Assembly (NCBI RefSeq): GCF_009754915.1
Contig: NZ_WPIK01000022.1
Span: 1 to 38,110, forward strand
Direction: 5' to 3'
Length of the DNA: 38,110 bases
Origin: Mucilaginibacter arboris
Lineage (GTDB): Bacteria; Bacteroidota; Bacteroidia; Sphingobacteriales; Sphingobacteriaceae
The translations under genes and the position numbers were made by a program. How positions within the stretch are numbered: the first letter of the stretch is position 1; the number at the start of each line of letters is the position of its first letter. The notes beneath the pieces were generated by a model, which saw only the letters and a program-made list of their open reading frames with translations, made no database searches and was not told the DNA's origin. This document shows, in pieces, positions 22,632 through 31,678 of this stretch.

Positions 22632-24035
22632 TTAGATATGTATAGCCCGGTTCTCTGTAGCAGCCATAGCAGCTTCCCTCACCGCTTCGGTATAAGTTGG
22701 GTGCGCGTGTGATATACGTGCAATATCTTCAGCAGAAGCACGGAATTCCATCGCCACAACGGCTTCGGCAATTACATCTGCAGCACGCGGGCCAATAATA
22801 TGTACGCCTAAAACTTCATCTGTAGCAGCATCGGCCAAAACTTTTACAAAACCATCGGTATCCATGCTCGCACGGGAACGTCCGCTGGCTTTAAAAGGGA
22901 AAGAACCGGTTTTATATTTCACACCTTTTTCTTTCAGTTGCTCTTCACTGTAACCAACTGTTGCAACTTCCGGCCAGGTATAAACTACGCCCGGAATTAA
23001 GTTGTAGTTGATATGCGGTTTTTGTCCGGCAATCACTTCGGCCACATAAGTACCTTCATCTTCAGCTTTGTGTGCAAGCATGGCACCTTTCACTACATCG
23101 CCAATGGCATAAACACCGGGGACAGAAGTTTCCAGATGATCATTTACCGGGATTTTTTTACCGCGTGGTTCTAATTCGATACCTAATTTTTCTAAACCTA
23201 AACCTTCTGTATAAGCGGTACGGCCAACGGCAACTAAACAATAATCGCCTTTTAACTCGATTTTATCGCCTTTCGGACTATCAGCCGTAACGGTAACTTC
23301 ATCGCCATTAACGGTTGCGCCCGTTACTTTATGGTTAAGGTAAAATTCCATGCCTTGTTTAGTCAGCACTTTTTGCAGCTCTTTTGATAAAGACCGGTCC
23401 AAAGTATTTACAATGGCATCGGTAAATTCAACCACAGAAACCTTGGCGCCTAAACGGGCATAAACAGAACCTAATTCCAAACCAATAACACCACCGCCAA
23501 TTAAAATCAAATGTTTCGGGATTTCAGGCAGGTTTAAAGCTTCGGTAGAAGTTACCACGCGTTTTTTATCCAACTGAATAAAAGGCAAGGTTGCAGGTTT
23601 GGAACCGGTTGCAATAATGATGTTTTTACCAGTGATCTTTTCTTCGGAACCATCTTCCTTTTTTACGCTGATGGTATTTTTATCAACAAAAGAACCAACG
23701 CCCTGATAAGAAGTAATTTTATTTTTTTTGAATAGAAAAGCAATGCCGCCGGTAGTTTGCTCAACCACTTCGTTTTTACGTTTGACCATCTGCGCCAAAT
23801 CCGGTTTCAGGTTTTCGATGTGGATCCCATGCGCTTCAAAAGTGTGCGAAGCATTGTAATAATGTTCTGTAGAATCAAGTAAAGCTTTGGATGGAATACA
23901 ACCAACGTTTAAACAAGTGCCGCCAAAGGTTGAATATTTTTCGATACAAGCCGTTTTTAAACCAAGTTGCGCGCAACGGATTGCCGCAACATAACCGCCA
24001 GGACCTGAACCGATAACAATTACATCATATTGCAT
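22632..24035 (-). CDS. lpdA: Dihydrolipoyl dehydrogenase (E3)
   Basis: 467-residue FAD enzyme that reoxidises dihydrolipoamide in 2-oxoacid dehydrogenase and glycine-cleavage complexes with NAD+. The FAD motif VIGSGPGGYVAAIRCAQLG is at the N-terminus, the redox disulfide GGTCLNVGCIPSK near residue 40, the NAD motif LIGGGVIGLELGSVYARLG in the middle, and the catalytic His in ISHAHPTYTEAV near the end. The start at the second Met (24035, MQYDVIVIGSG) is preferred over one eight codons upstream. Single gene, with no E1/E2 neighbours. Confidence 0.96.
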   Translation of the reverse strand: MQYDVIVIGSGPGGYVAAIRCAQLGLKTACIEKYSTFGGTCLNVGCIPSKALLDSTEHYYNASHTFEAHGIHIENLKPDLAQMVKRKNEVVEQTTGGIAFLFKKNKITSYQGVGSFVDKNTISVKKEDGSEEKITGKNIIIATGSKPATLPFIQLDKKRVVTSTEALNLPEIPKHLILIGGGVIGLELGSVYARLGAKVSVVEFTDAIVNTLDRSLSKELQKVLTKQGMEFYLNHKVTGATVNGDEVTVTADSPKGDKIELKGDYCLVAVGRTAYTEGLGLEKLGIELEPRGKKIPVNDHLETSVPGVYAIGDVVKGAMLAHKAEDEGTYVAEVIAGQKPHINYNLIPGVVYTWPEVATVGYSEEQLKEKGVKYKTGSFPFKASGRSRASMDTDGFVKVLADAATDEVLGVHIIGPRAADVIAEAVVAMEFRASAEDIARISHAHPTYTEAVREAAMAATENRAIHI

Positions 24036-24198
24036 AAAGGAGTTTTTAAGGAATTGCAAATTAAAGAAATTTAACGGTAAAAGAATATCAGCTTGCTGTA
24101 ATTACAAGGTTGTTTTTCTGAATTGAAAAGCGGGACCGGCTATCGTTCCAAATCTAAATTCGGCGTATCTTACCGCCGCTAAACCTAATTTCTCTGCA

Positions 24199-27100
24199 AT
24201 GCCTGCCTCATACTTCTTTTATCGCCTAAAAAAAGCAATTACCGTTTGTTGCCTTTTATTTTTAACGCTGCAGGTTTCTGCACAGCAAAAAATTGATGAG
24301 CAACTAATCAATCGGATCGATTCGCTTTCGGCAGCAGGTTTACCAAAATCAGCTTTAAAAGAAGTGGAGAAACTGGATGCATTATCGAGGAAAAACCATA
24401 ACCCTACGCAGCAAATCCGGGCAGCGGTTTACCGGATGAATTTACAGACTTACCTGGAAGAAAATGCTTTAACCGCCATTATCAACCGTTTAAAACTGGA
24501 TATTAAACAAGCTGCTTTCCCGGTAAAAGCTGTTCTGCAATCTGTTCTGGCAGAAATTTATTGGAAATATTACCAGCAAAACCGTTATCAGTTTGTGCGA
24601 AGAACGGCATTAGAAAAACCGGATGCTGATTTTGCCCGCTGGGATTTAAAAACGATTATCCGGGAAGTTGGAAATTTATACCAGCAATCCCTGCAAAACT
24701 TTCAGCTGGAGCAAAATACGCAAGTTTCGGTTTTAGAAGGCGTTTTGCAAGGCGATAAAAGCACACGCTATTTACGCCCAACTTTGTACGATCTGCTGTT
24801 GCAACGTGCATTGGATTTTTATCTGGGAGAAGAGCCCGACCTGCCAAAACCAAGATTAACTTTTTCCTTAAACGATCCGCGTTTGTTTGGAGATGATGCT
24901 GTTTTTATCCACCTAAAATTGGCAACAACTGATACCGCTTCTGTAACTTATCAGGGAATTAAACTATTGCAGCAGGCAACTATTTTTCACCTGCAAAAGA
25001 AGCATGCCGAAGCTTTGGCCGACCTGGATTTAAAGCGGTTGGAGTTTTTGTACCGCAAAGCTGCTTTCCCTCAAAAAGATTCGCTTTATGTTGATGCACT
25101 TCAAAAAGCAAACCGCGATTTTCAAGACAAACCAATTGCTGCCGATGCTTTGGTTTTGTTAGCGCAGTTTTACCAGCAAAAAGACAATTTGGTTACCGCA
25201 GTTGCATATCTGCAAAAAGCGATCAAAATTTATCCCGAAAGTTTGGGCGGAAAAAATGCAATGCTTCTTTTACAGCAAATAAATCAGCAAACATTATCCG
25301 CAGAAATCGAAAACGTGAATTTGCCGGACCAGCCCATTTTGGCGAAGCTGAATTATCAAAATTTGCAAAAAGCAAATGCTCAATTTTATCGCCTCAGCGA
25401 AGAAGATTTGAGTGAATTGAGAAAGCGGGAAAATCAGAATTACCGTTACCAGGATATTAATTTAAACACCGATGTGCTGGCTTTTGTTAAACAATTAAAA
25501 CCCGTTCAGCAGCAGCAAATCAGCCTTCCTGATCCAAAAGATTATAAGCAGCATTATTTAGAATTTAAAATTGATCCGCTCGAACCAGGTTTTTACGTGC
25601 TTCTTTTATCGAGGGAAAATTTGAATGATCGTGCCTTGATGAGTTTGTCTGGCTTTCGGGTAAGCAATTTGGCTTATGTGAGTCGGAAAAGCACAACAGG
25701 ATTAGAAATCAGAACTATAAACCGTACAACCGGTAGTCCAATTGAAGCTGTAAAAGTGGCTCTAATAAAAAATCCATTCGGAGAAACTGCCGGACAAGGA
25801 ATTTCTGATAAGAATGGTAAGACACTTTTCCAGTTAACTGAAAATATGAATTTCCAGATTCGTTTATATGGTTCCGGAGATTTTTATACCAATAATGACA
25901 GCTTTTACGGCAATAATTTTCTGCCGAGTGATATTTCGCGCGAGCAAACCATTTTATTTACCGACCGGCAATTGTACCGGCCGGGGCAAACCATTTACTT
26001 TAAAGGCTTGCAGATTTCTACTGCCAACCGTAAAAGTACAATTGTAAAAGATAAAGAAACCGAGGTAGAACTGAATGATAATAATGGTAAAAAGTTAAGC
26101 TCTGTAAAAGTTAAAACTAATGACTTTGGTACGTTTAGCGGTTCGTTTGTGTTACCGCAAAATATGCTAAACGGAAATGTGGTTTTAAAAACTTTCCAAG
26201 GTCAATTGTATGTTCAGGTTGAAGAATACAAACGTCCAACTTTTCAGCTCAATTTTGATGCGGTAAAAGAAGCATACCGTCCCGGAGATTCAGTTAGATT
26301 AAAAGGAAAAGTGCTGGCTTTTTCTGGTTTTGGTTTGGCGGATGCAAGTGTGAAAGTGAATATAAAACTTTATAAAACAAGAACGTATTCGGTTTATAAT
26401 CGCTATCAAAACAATGATTTGGCAGATTTTTTAAGTGATACAATTAAAACTAATTCACAAGGCGAGTTCATAATTAAGTTTAAAGCACAGCAGGAACAGC
26501 CAAATGTTGACCGATATTTTTACCAAATTTCTGCGGATGCAACCAACGCAAGCGGCGAAACGCATACAGCTTCTGCATCGGTAAATGTTGCCAAACAAGC
26601 TTTGCAAGTTCAGTTAAACCTTCCGCAAAAAATGCTTGCTGCAGATTCTTTAAAGTTTCCGGCAAGCTTAATGAATTTAAACGATCAGCTTCAAAACGGA
26701 AGTTTACAAGTTAAAATTTTCTCTTTAAAAAATCCAAATGAATACATCACCAAAAACCGTTTGTGGGAAAAACCAGACCAGTTTTTATGGACAAAAGACG
26801 AGTTTAAACAGCTTTTTCCAGCTTATGCCTGGAAAAACGAAGACGGACCAAGTTCCTGGCAGAAAGATCAATTGGTAGCAGAAATCGATTTAAAAGCGGA
26901 TAGCAACCATTTTTCGGTTTTAGATTTAGCTGCCTTAAAACAGCAGGATTCCGGTTTTTACCGCATAGAAACAGCAGCTAAAAACAGCAAAGGCGATACC
27001 GTTTCTATTGTTCGGTTCAGCCATTTTATCAATCAAAAAGCAGCGCCGGTAACGATGCAGGATTGGATAATCCCGTTGCTCACACGCGTTGTGCCCGGTG

Positions 27101-30100
27101 GCAAAGCTGTTTTTGGGTTGATGCCGGAAATTAATGTTTTGGCTGAAGTTTATGATGGCGATAAGATACTTTCTTCGGAATGGATAAAAACCGGGAAAAA
27201 AGAAGTCCGCAAAGAAATAGCTGTTCCTTTAAATGCAGACAATAATTTTCGTGTGCAGTTTTTAATGGTGAAAGATAACCGCGTTTATAATTTATCCCAG
27301 TCGTTACAAATCATCCGGAATATTAATCCATTAGCAGTCAGATTGGTTACTTTCCGCAACAAATTACAACCCGGCGAAAAAGAACAATGGAAATTACAGG
27401 TTTCCGGAAACGAAAAACAATCGGTTGAAATGCTGGCCGAGATGTATGATGCTTCTTTGGACGATCTGGTAATGAAACAAAGCTGGACTCAGCCAATACA
27501 AAATATAGACATTGAATTTCAAAGAAGCTATTTTGGTTGGAATAGCTATAATTTCATTAATAAAACAGTAAGTACCAGGCTTTTTTATACCATGGACAAT
27601 TTTGATTTGCTCATGCGAAAATATGAAACGTTAAACTTATTAGGTTTTGATTACTATGGCGGTTTTAATAATGCTTATCAGCAATTGGCAAATACATTAC
27701 GCGCCAATGCAATGCTGGCACAAACAAACAAGGATAATTATCTGAAAAGCGTTGCTGCTTATAAAAATGGTTTTGATATAACTGGAAGAATAATAGATGC
27801 AAAAGACAAAAGTGAGTTGCAAACGGTTACTGTAAAAATAAAAGGAACAGAAACTTACGTTTACACAGATATAAGCGGTCGATTTAAGTTACATGTACCG
27901 GAAAAAGCAACTTTAATAATTAGCTACGTCGGTTATATCACGCAGGAAATAATAGTTGTAAAAGGTGTTTCGCCGGTGATAAAACTCAAACCCAGCAGTA
28001 ATAGCTTAAATGAAGTTGTTGTAGTTGGTTACGGTACGCAGTATAAAAGAGATTTATCCGGTTCGGCGGCGAGTATTCGAATTGATGAACCGGTTGGAAA
28101 CGCTCAGTTAAACGAAGTCGTGAGTTTTGCTGCTGTAGAAAAGATATCTGCCAACGGAACTATCATTAGGAACGGAAAAATAGTTCAGCAAAGTGTGATG
28201 ATTAGGGGTAAAAGTTCTTTGCCTGCCGACCTAATTGGAAATATCCAAACAATTGATAATTATGGAGATCAGGCTAATGTAACAAGTAATAAAGCTATAA
28301 CAATCCGCAAAAACTTTAACGAAACCGCCTTTTTCTACCCGCAATTAAGAACCAACGAAAAAGGAGAAATCCTGATTGATTTTACCATGCCGGAAGCATT
28401 AACCAAATGGCGTTTTAAGGCTTTGGCACAAACGCAGGATTTAAAATTTGCTTATCTGGAAAACGAAGTCATTACCCAAAAGCAATTGATGATTTCTGCT
28501 AATATGCCGCGCTTTTTCCGGGAAGGCGATACCATTACGGTTTCTGCAATTGTGGCCAATCTCAACACCAAAAAAGTAGTGGTAAAAACAGTATTGCAAT
28601 TATTTAACGCAGTAAATATGCAGTCGGTTAAGCTGCTTGCAAATGCTGCGGAAGCAAACCAAACTATAGAAATTGAAGCAAACACCAATAAAGCAGTTTC
28701 TTTTCAGCTGATCATTCCGCAGGGTTTAGATGCGCTGACTTACCGTTTGACTGCCGATGCCGGCAAGTATAGCGACGGCGAAGAAAATACGGTTCCGGTT
28801 TTACCAAATGCTATGCTGGTAACCGAATCTGTACCGATGATGGTACGCCCAAACCAAACCAAAACTTTTACTTTAGAAAAACTGCTTCATCAAACCAGCA
28901 ATACGCTTCAAAATAAAACTTTAACATTGGAATATACAGAAAATCCGGCCTGGTACGCGGTGCAGGCTTTGCCATATTTAATGGAGTTTCCGTATGAATG
29001 TTCGGAGCAAACTTTTAACCGTTATTATGCCAATAGTCTGGCTACTTCGCTGGTAAAACGTTTGCCGGTTATTCAGCAGGTTTTTGACCGATGGAAAGCT
29101 TCTAATTCAACAGAACTACTTTCTAACCTCGAAAAAAACCAGGAACTCAAATCGGTTTTGATTGAAGAAACACCCTGGCTGCGCGATGCGCAGAACGAAT
29201 CGGAACAGAAAAAACGCATTGCTTTACTTTTCGATCTCAATAAAATGGGTAATGAATTGCAGTTGAATGTGAAAAAACTGAAGGAAATGCAATTGGCAGA
29301 TGGCAGTTTTCCATGGTTTACCGGTTTGCGTTCCGATCGTTACATTACACAATATATTCTGGCGGGAATTGGCCAGTTGTATGCTGCAAAAGCTGTTGAT
29401 GCTCAAAGTTCAGCTTTAAAAAACATTGCCGATAAAGCTTTAAATTATCTGGATGAGGAATTGATCAAACCAGAACATACTGTTTTTACCGGCAAAAAAT
29501 TGGTGCCTGCCAGTTTATCTTCCATAGAAATCCACGGTTGGTACACGCGCAGTTACTTCACTCAAAAACCAATAAGTGCAGCTTTAACAGCTCAATGGAA
29601 AAAGTATCAGCAAAAGGCAAATGCAGAATGGGTGCAGCGCAGCGTTTACGAAAAAGGCTTGATTGCTTTAACTTTTATACATTTTAAGCAGGTAAAAGAA
29701 GCACAGCAAATCGTTAAATCGCTGATAGAAACTTCGCAGCAATCCGAAGAAATGGGCATGTACTGGCCGAAGAACCAGTTGGGTTATTTCTGGTACCAGA
29801 ATCCGGTGGAAACGCAAAGTTTGCTGATCGAACTTTTTGCAGAAGCAGGCAAAACCAAGGAAACAGAAGAAATGAAAATCTGGCTGCTACGCAACAAGCA
29901 AACCAACAACTGGAAAACCACCAAAGCAACCGCTGCAGCTTGTTATGCGTTGTTGCTCCGCGGCGAGAATTGGCTGCAAACGCAAGGAAAAACCATGCTT
30001 CTTTTAGGGGGTAAAAACTTGTACGACCTGAAACCGGATTTAAAGCAAGATGCCGGGACCGGTTATTTAAAAACCAGCTGGCAGGAAGAACAAATTAAGC

Positions 30101-30645
30101 CAGAACTGGCGAAAGTGGAAGTGAAGAATCAAGGTAAAACCATCAGTTGGGGCGCTTTGTACTGGCAGTATCTGGAGAAGCTGGACAAAATTTCTGCTGC
30201 TAAAAACAGTATTAGTTTGGAAAGAAAATATTTTATCAGAAGCAGAAATAACAGCGGCGAAGTGCTGACCGCGGTTGACAAAAACCATCAGCCTAAAGTT
30301 GGCGATTTATTGAAGATTGTGGTTTACTTAAAAGCCGACCGTGATTTTGAGTATGTGCATTTAAAAGATATGCGCCCATCCGGAACAGAACCGGTTGATG
30401 TTTTATCTGGATATAAATACCAGGATGGCTTATATTATTACCAGGTAACCAAAGATGTGGCAACCAATTTCTTTATCAGCTACCTGCCAAAAGGAAACTA
30501 TGTTTTTGAATATGGTTTGCGGGTGGCGCAGCCTGGTAATTTTTCTACCGGCATCAGTTCAGTTCAAAGCATGTATGCGCCGGAATTTGGCGCACATTCG
30601 GAAGGTAAAAGATTGGAAACGCTGATTCAGGCAGATAAAAAATAA
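24199..30645 (+). CDS. Alpha-2-macroglobulin with SusC-like insert
   Basis: 2148-residue secreted or membrane-associated A2M-family protease trap. Order: signal peptide (to about residue 28, VCCLLFLTLQVSA); helical repeat region with a TPR-like stretch (about 30-350); macroglobulin domains including the MG2-like FTDRQLYRPGQTIYFKG near 590; then at about 1192-1350 an inserted carboxypeptidase-regulatory/SusC N-terminal domain (DITGRIIDAKDKSELQTVTV, LIISYVGYITQEIIV) followed by a TonB-box-like NEVVVVGYGTQ at 1271-1281 and a plug-like stretch; then the A2M core (ILIDFTMPEALTKWRFKALA near 1390) and thioester motif Cys1601-Ser-Glu-Gln1604, and a terpenoid-cyclase-like helical domain. The thioester should capture attacking proteases. 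No penicillin-binding pbpC partner is adjacent. Five exact repeat copies lie inside it. Confidence 0.92.
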   Translation: MPASYFFYRLKKAITVCCLLFLTLQVSAQQKIDEQLINRIDSLSAAGLPKSALKEVEKLDALSRKNHNPTQQIRAAVYRMNLQTYLEENALTAIINRLKLDIKQAAFPVKAVLQSVLAEIYWKYYQQNRYQFVRRTALEKPDADFARWDLKTIIREVGNLYQQSLQNFQLEQNTQVSVLEGVLQGDKSTRYLRPTLYDLLLQRALDFYLGEEPDLPKPRLTFSLNDPRLFGDDAVFIHLKLATTDTASVTYQGIKLLQQATIFHLQKKHAEALADLDLKRLEFLYRKAAFPQKDSLYVDALQKANRDFQDKPIAADALVLLAQFYQQKDNLVTAVAYLQKAIKIYPESLGGKNAMLLLQQINQQTLSAEIENVNLPDQPILAKLNYQNLQKANAQFYRLSEEDLSELRKRENQNYRYQDINLNTDVLAFVKQLKPVQQQQISLPDPKDYKQHYLEFKIDPLEPGFYVLLLSRENLNDRALMSLSGFRVSNLAYVSRKSTTGLEIRTINRTTGSPIEAVKVALIKNPFGETAGQGISDKNGKTLFQLTENMNFQIRLYGSGDFYTNNDSFYGNNFLPSDISREQTILFTDRQLYRPGQTIYFKGLQISTANRKSTIVKDKETEVELNDNNGKKLSSVKVKTNDFGTFSGSFVLPQNMLNGNVVLKTFQGQLYVQVEEYKRPTFQLNFDAVKEAYRPGDSVRLKGKVLAFSGFGLADASVKVNIKLYKTRTYSVYNRYQNNDLADFLSDTIKTNSQGEFIIKFKAQQEQPNVDRYFYQISADATNASGETHTASASVNVAKQALQVQLNLPQKMLAADSLKFPASLMNLNDQLQNGSLQVKIFSLKNPNEYITKNRLWEKPDQFLWTKDEFKQLFPAYAWKNEDGPSSWQKDQLVAEIDLKADSNHFSVLDLAALKQQDSGFYRIETAAKNSKGDTVSIVRFSHFINQKAAPVTMQDWIIPLLTRVVPGGKAVFGLMPEINVLAEVYDGDKILSSEWIKTGKKEVRKEIAVPLNADNNFRVQFLMVKDNRVYNLSQSLQIIRNINPLAVRLVTFRNKLQPGEKEQWKLQVSGNEKQSVEMLAEMYDASLDDLVMKQSWTQPIQNIDIEFQRSYFGWNSYNFINKTVSTRLFYTMDNFDLLMRKYETLNLLGFDYYGGFNNAYQQLANTLRANAMLAQTNKDNYLKSVAAYKNGFDITGRIIDAKDKSELQTVTVKIKGTETYVYTDISGRFKLHVPEKATLIISYVGYITQEIIVVKGVSPVIKLKPSSNSLNEVVVVGYGTQYKRDLSGSAASIRIDEPVGNAQLNEVVSFAAVEKISANGTIIRNGKIVQQSVMIRGKSSLPADLIGNIQTIDNYGDQANVTSNKAITIRKNFNETAFFYPQLRTNEKGEILIDFTMPEALTKWRFKALAQTQDLKFAYLENEVITQKQLMISANMPRFFREGDTITVSAIVANLNTKKVVVKTVLQLFNAVNMQSVKLLANAAEANQTIEIEANTNKAVSFQLIIPQGLDALTYRLTADAGKYSDGEENTVPVLPNAMLVTESVPMMVRPNQTKTFTLEKLLHQTSNTLQNKTLTLEYTENPAWYAVQALPYLMEFPYECSEQTFNRYYANSLATSLVKRLPVIQQVFDRWKASNSTELLSNLEKNQELKSVLIEETPWLRDAQNESEQKKRIALLFDLNKMGNELQLNVKKLKEMQLADGSFPWFTGLRSDRYITQYILAGIGQLYAAKAVDAQSSALKNIADKALNYLDEELIKPEHTVFTGKKLVPASLSSIEIHGWYTRSYFTQKPISAALTAQWKKYQQKANAEWVQRSVYEKGLIALTFIHFKQVKEAQQIVKSLIETSQQSEEMGMYWPKNQLGYFWYQNPVETQSLLIELFAEAGKTKETEEMKIWLLRNKQTNNWKTTKATAAACYALLLRGENWLQTQGKTMLLLGGKNLYDLKPDLKQDAGTGYLKTSWQEEQIKPELAKVEVKNQGKTISWGALYWQYLEKLDKISAAKNSISLERKYFIRSRNNSGEVLTAVDKNHQPKVGDLLKIVVYLKADRDFEYVHLKDMRPSGTEPVDVLSGYKYQDGLYYYQVTKDVATNFFISYLPKGNYVFEYGLRVAQPGNFSTGISSVQSMYAPEFGAHSEGKRLETLIQADKK
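24210..24234 (+). repeat. Dispersed repeat variant in a signal peptide
   Basis: ATACTTCTTTTA + TCGCC + TAAAAAAA, one core mismatch. It encodes SYFFYRLKK in the N-region of the macroglobulin signal peptide. Confidence 0.75.
25261..25273 (+). repeat. Dispersed repeat core within coding sequence
   Basis: ATGCTTCTTTTA, encoding MLLL in the macroglobulin; the downstream A/T pattern is weaker (CAGCA then AATAAA). Confidence 0.7.
25597..25620 (+). repeat. Dispersed repeat core within coding sequence
   Basis: GTGCTTCTTTTA + TCGAG + GGAAAAT, encoding VLLL; a short A-run is kept at the usual spacing. Confidence 0.7.
26252..26275 (-). repeat. Dispersed repeat core within coding sequence, reverse
   Basis: Minus strand: ATGCTTCTTTTA + CCGCA + TCAAAATT. 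On the coding strand it encodes VKEA. The A-run is conserved inside a protein gene. Confidence 0.75.
29680..29704 (-). repeat. Dispersed repeat core within coding sequence, reverse
   Basis: Minus strand: GTGCTTCTTTTA + CCTGC + TTAAAATG, encoding VKEA on the plus strand; spacing and A-run are kept. Confidence 0.75.
29995..30017 (+). repeat. Near-complete dispersed repeat within coding sequence
   Basis: ATGCTTCTTTTA + GGGGG + TAAAAA, encoding MLLLGGKN in the macroglobulin. Best in-gene match to the extended consensus. Confidence 0.85.
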
Positions 30646-30829
30646 AGCGGAATTGTTGTAATGTTTAATGTAGTTATTACATCTTAATAAAAAGATGTAC
30701 AAGTTTTAAAACTGATTTAGGAGGTTAGTAAATAAATAGTTAAAATTTGTTAAATAGAAAGCAGGCATTTTTTAAATATTTATCTTGCTAAACAATCTCA
30801 TAATTATAATAGAACACTTACTTTTTTAT
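30646..30829. other. AT-rich spacer
   Basis: 184 bp after the macroglobulin stop with no gene, hairpin or repeat recognised. Confidence 0.4.
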
Positions 30830-31249
30830 TCTGCCTGCTTTATATCAAAATAAAGGCATTACCGGTAACGCATTTGCTAACGTAGGTTATAAGTTAGATA
30901 ATGGTTTCCGCTTTGGTTTAGATGCCGGTTATTTTAGTGGCAGCGTGCTTTTGCAAGGCAAATCTTCGCACTACATTTACACTTCCTACAGCGCATCCAA
31001 AGAGTTGTTTAATAAAAAACTGACGGTTGCAGTTGCAGCAAGCAATCCGTACAGTAAGTTTTTTAAGTTCAATTCCTACACCAGCACCCGGATTTTTATC
31101 AGCAAAGCGTCAACCAGATCAGATATAGCAACTATCGTATCAGCCTGAATTATAAATTTGGCAAACTAAAAAGCGATATCAAAAAGAACCAGCGGGGCAT
31201 TAATAATGATGATACCAAAAGCGGCGGAAAAAGTACCGGAAGTAACTAA
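30830..31249 (+). pseudogene. C-terminal remnant of an outer-membrane receptor, frameshifted
   Basis: One frame reads NKGITGNAFANVGYKLDNGF, then YTSYSASKELFNKKLTVAVA and SNPYSKFFKFNSY; near 31088-31095 the sense shifts by one base to DFYQQSVNQIRYSNYRISLN, then YKFGKLKSDIKKNQRGINND and a stop at 31247-31249. This closely parallels the C-terminus of the intact receptor at 6565-9042 (LFNKKASIGLTAANPF, NFYQTNLRQVQFQSFGISLS, YKFGKLEFKKEKE). The rest of the receptor is missing. It is therefore a truncated, frameshifted paralogue that once encoded the last barrel strands. Confidence 0.8.
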
Positions 31250-31258
31250 TTTTGCCGG

Positions 31259-31609
31259 ATGAAAATTTACGGCATCAAAAATTGCAACACGGTAAAAAAA
31301 GCATTGGACTGGCTGAAAGAAAATAACGTAGGATTCGAGTTTCACGATTTTAAAAAGGAAGGTGTTTCTTTGGAGAAACTGCAGGACTGGAGCAGCAAAG
31401 TTGGTTATGAAAAATTGCTGAATAAACAAGGATTAACCTGGAAACAATTGGATGCAGAAACAAAAGCCACAATCATCGGCGAAAAAGAAGCATTACAACT
31501 TTTATCTGCTAAAAACAGCATGATCAAAAGGCCGGTTTTAGAGTTTGAGAACGGTTTGGTCCTGGGCTTTCAGGAAGAAATGTATCAAAGGCTGTTTTTA
31601 CGGCATTGA
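31259..31609 (+). CDS. ArsC/Spx-family thioredoxin-fold protein
   Basis: 116-residue ArsC-like protein (YffB/Spx group). The N-terminal MKIYGIKNCNTVKKALDWL holds the active-site-like Cys in NCNTVKKA (a CxxC is not present), and the conserved SMIKRPVLEFENG (ArsC family R-P-x-V/L) lies at 89-101. Members reduce arsenate with glutathione or interact with RNA polymerase; YffB-type proteins have unclear roles. It follows the receptor remnant by 9 bp and is otherwise alone. Confidence 0.9.
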   Translation: MKIYGIKNCNTVKKALDWLKENNVGFEFHDFKKEGVSLEKLQDWSSKVGYEKLLNKQGLTWKQLDAETKATIIGEKEALQLLSAKNSMIKRPVLEFENGLVLGFQEEMYQRLFLRH

Positions 31610-31648
31610 AGTTGTTTAAACTTTTTTTCTGTCCCTCTTTTTTAGGTT

Positions 31649-31674
31649 GATGCTTCTTTTATCACCTGAAAATG
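31649..31674 (+). repeat. Dispersed repeat, single copy, forward
   Basis: GATGCTTCTTTTA + TCACC + TGAAAATG, ending just 4 bp before the left end of the palindromic element. Confidence 0.92.
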
Positions 31675-31678
31675 TTAG

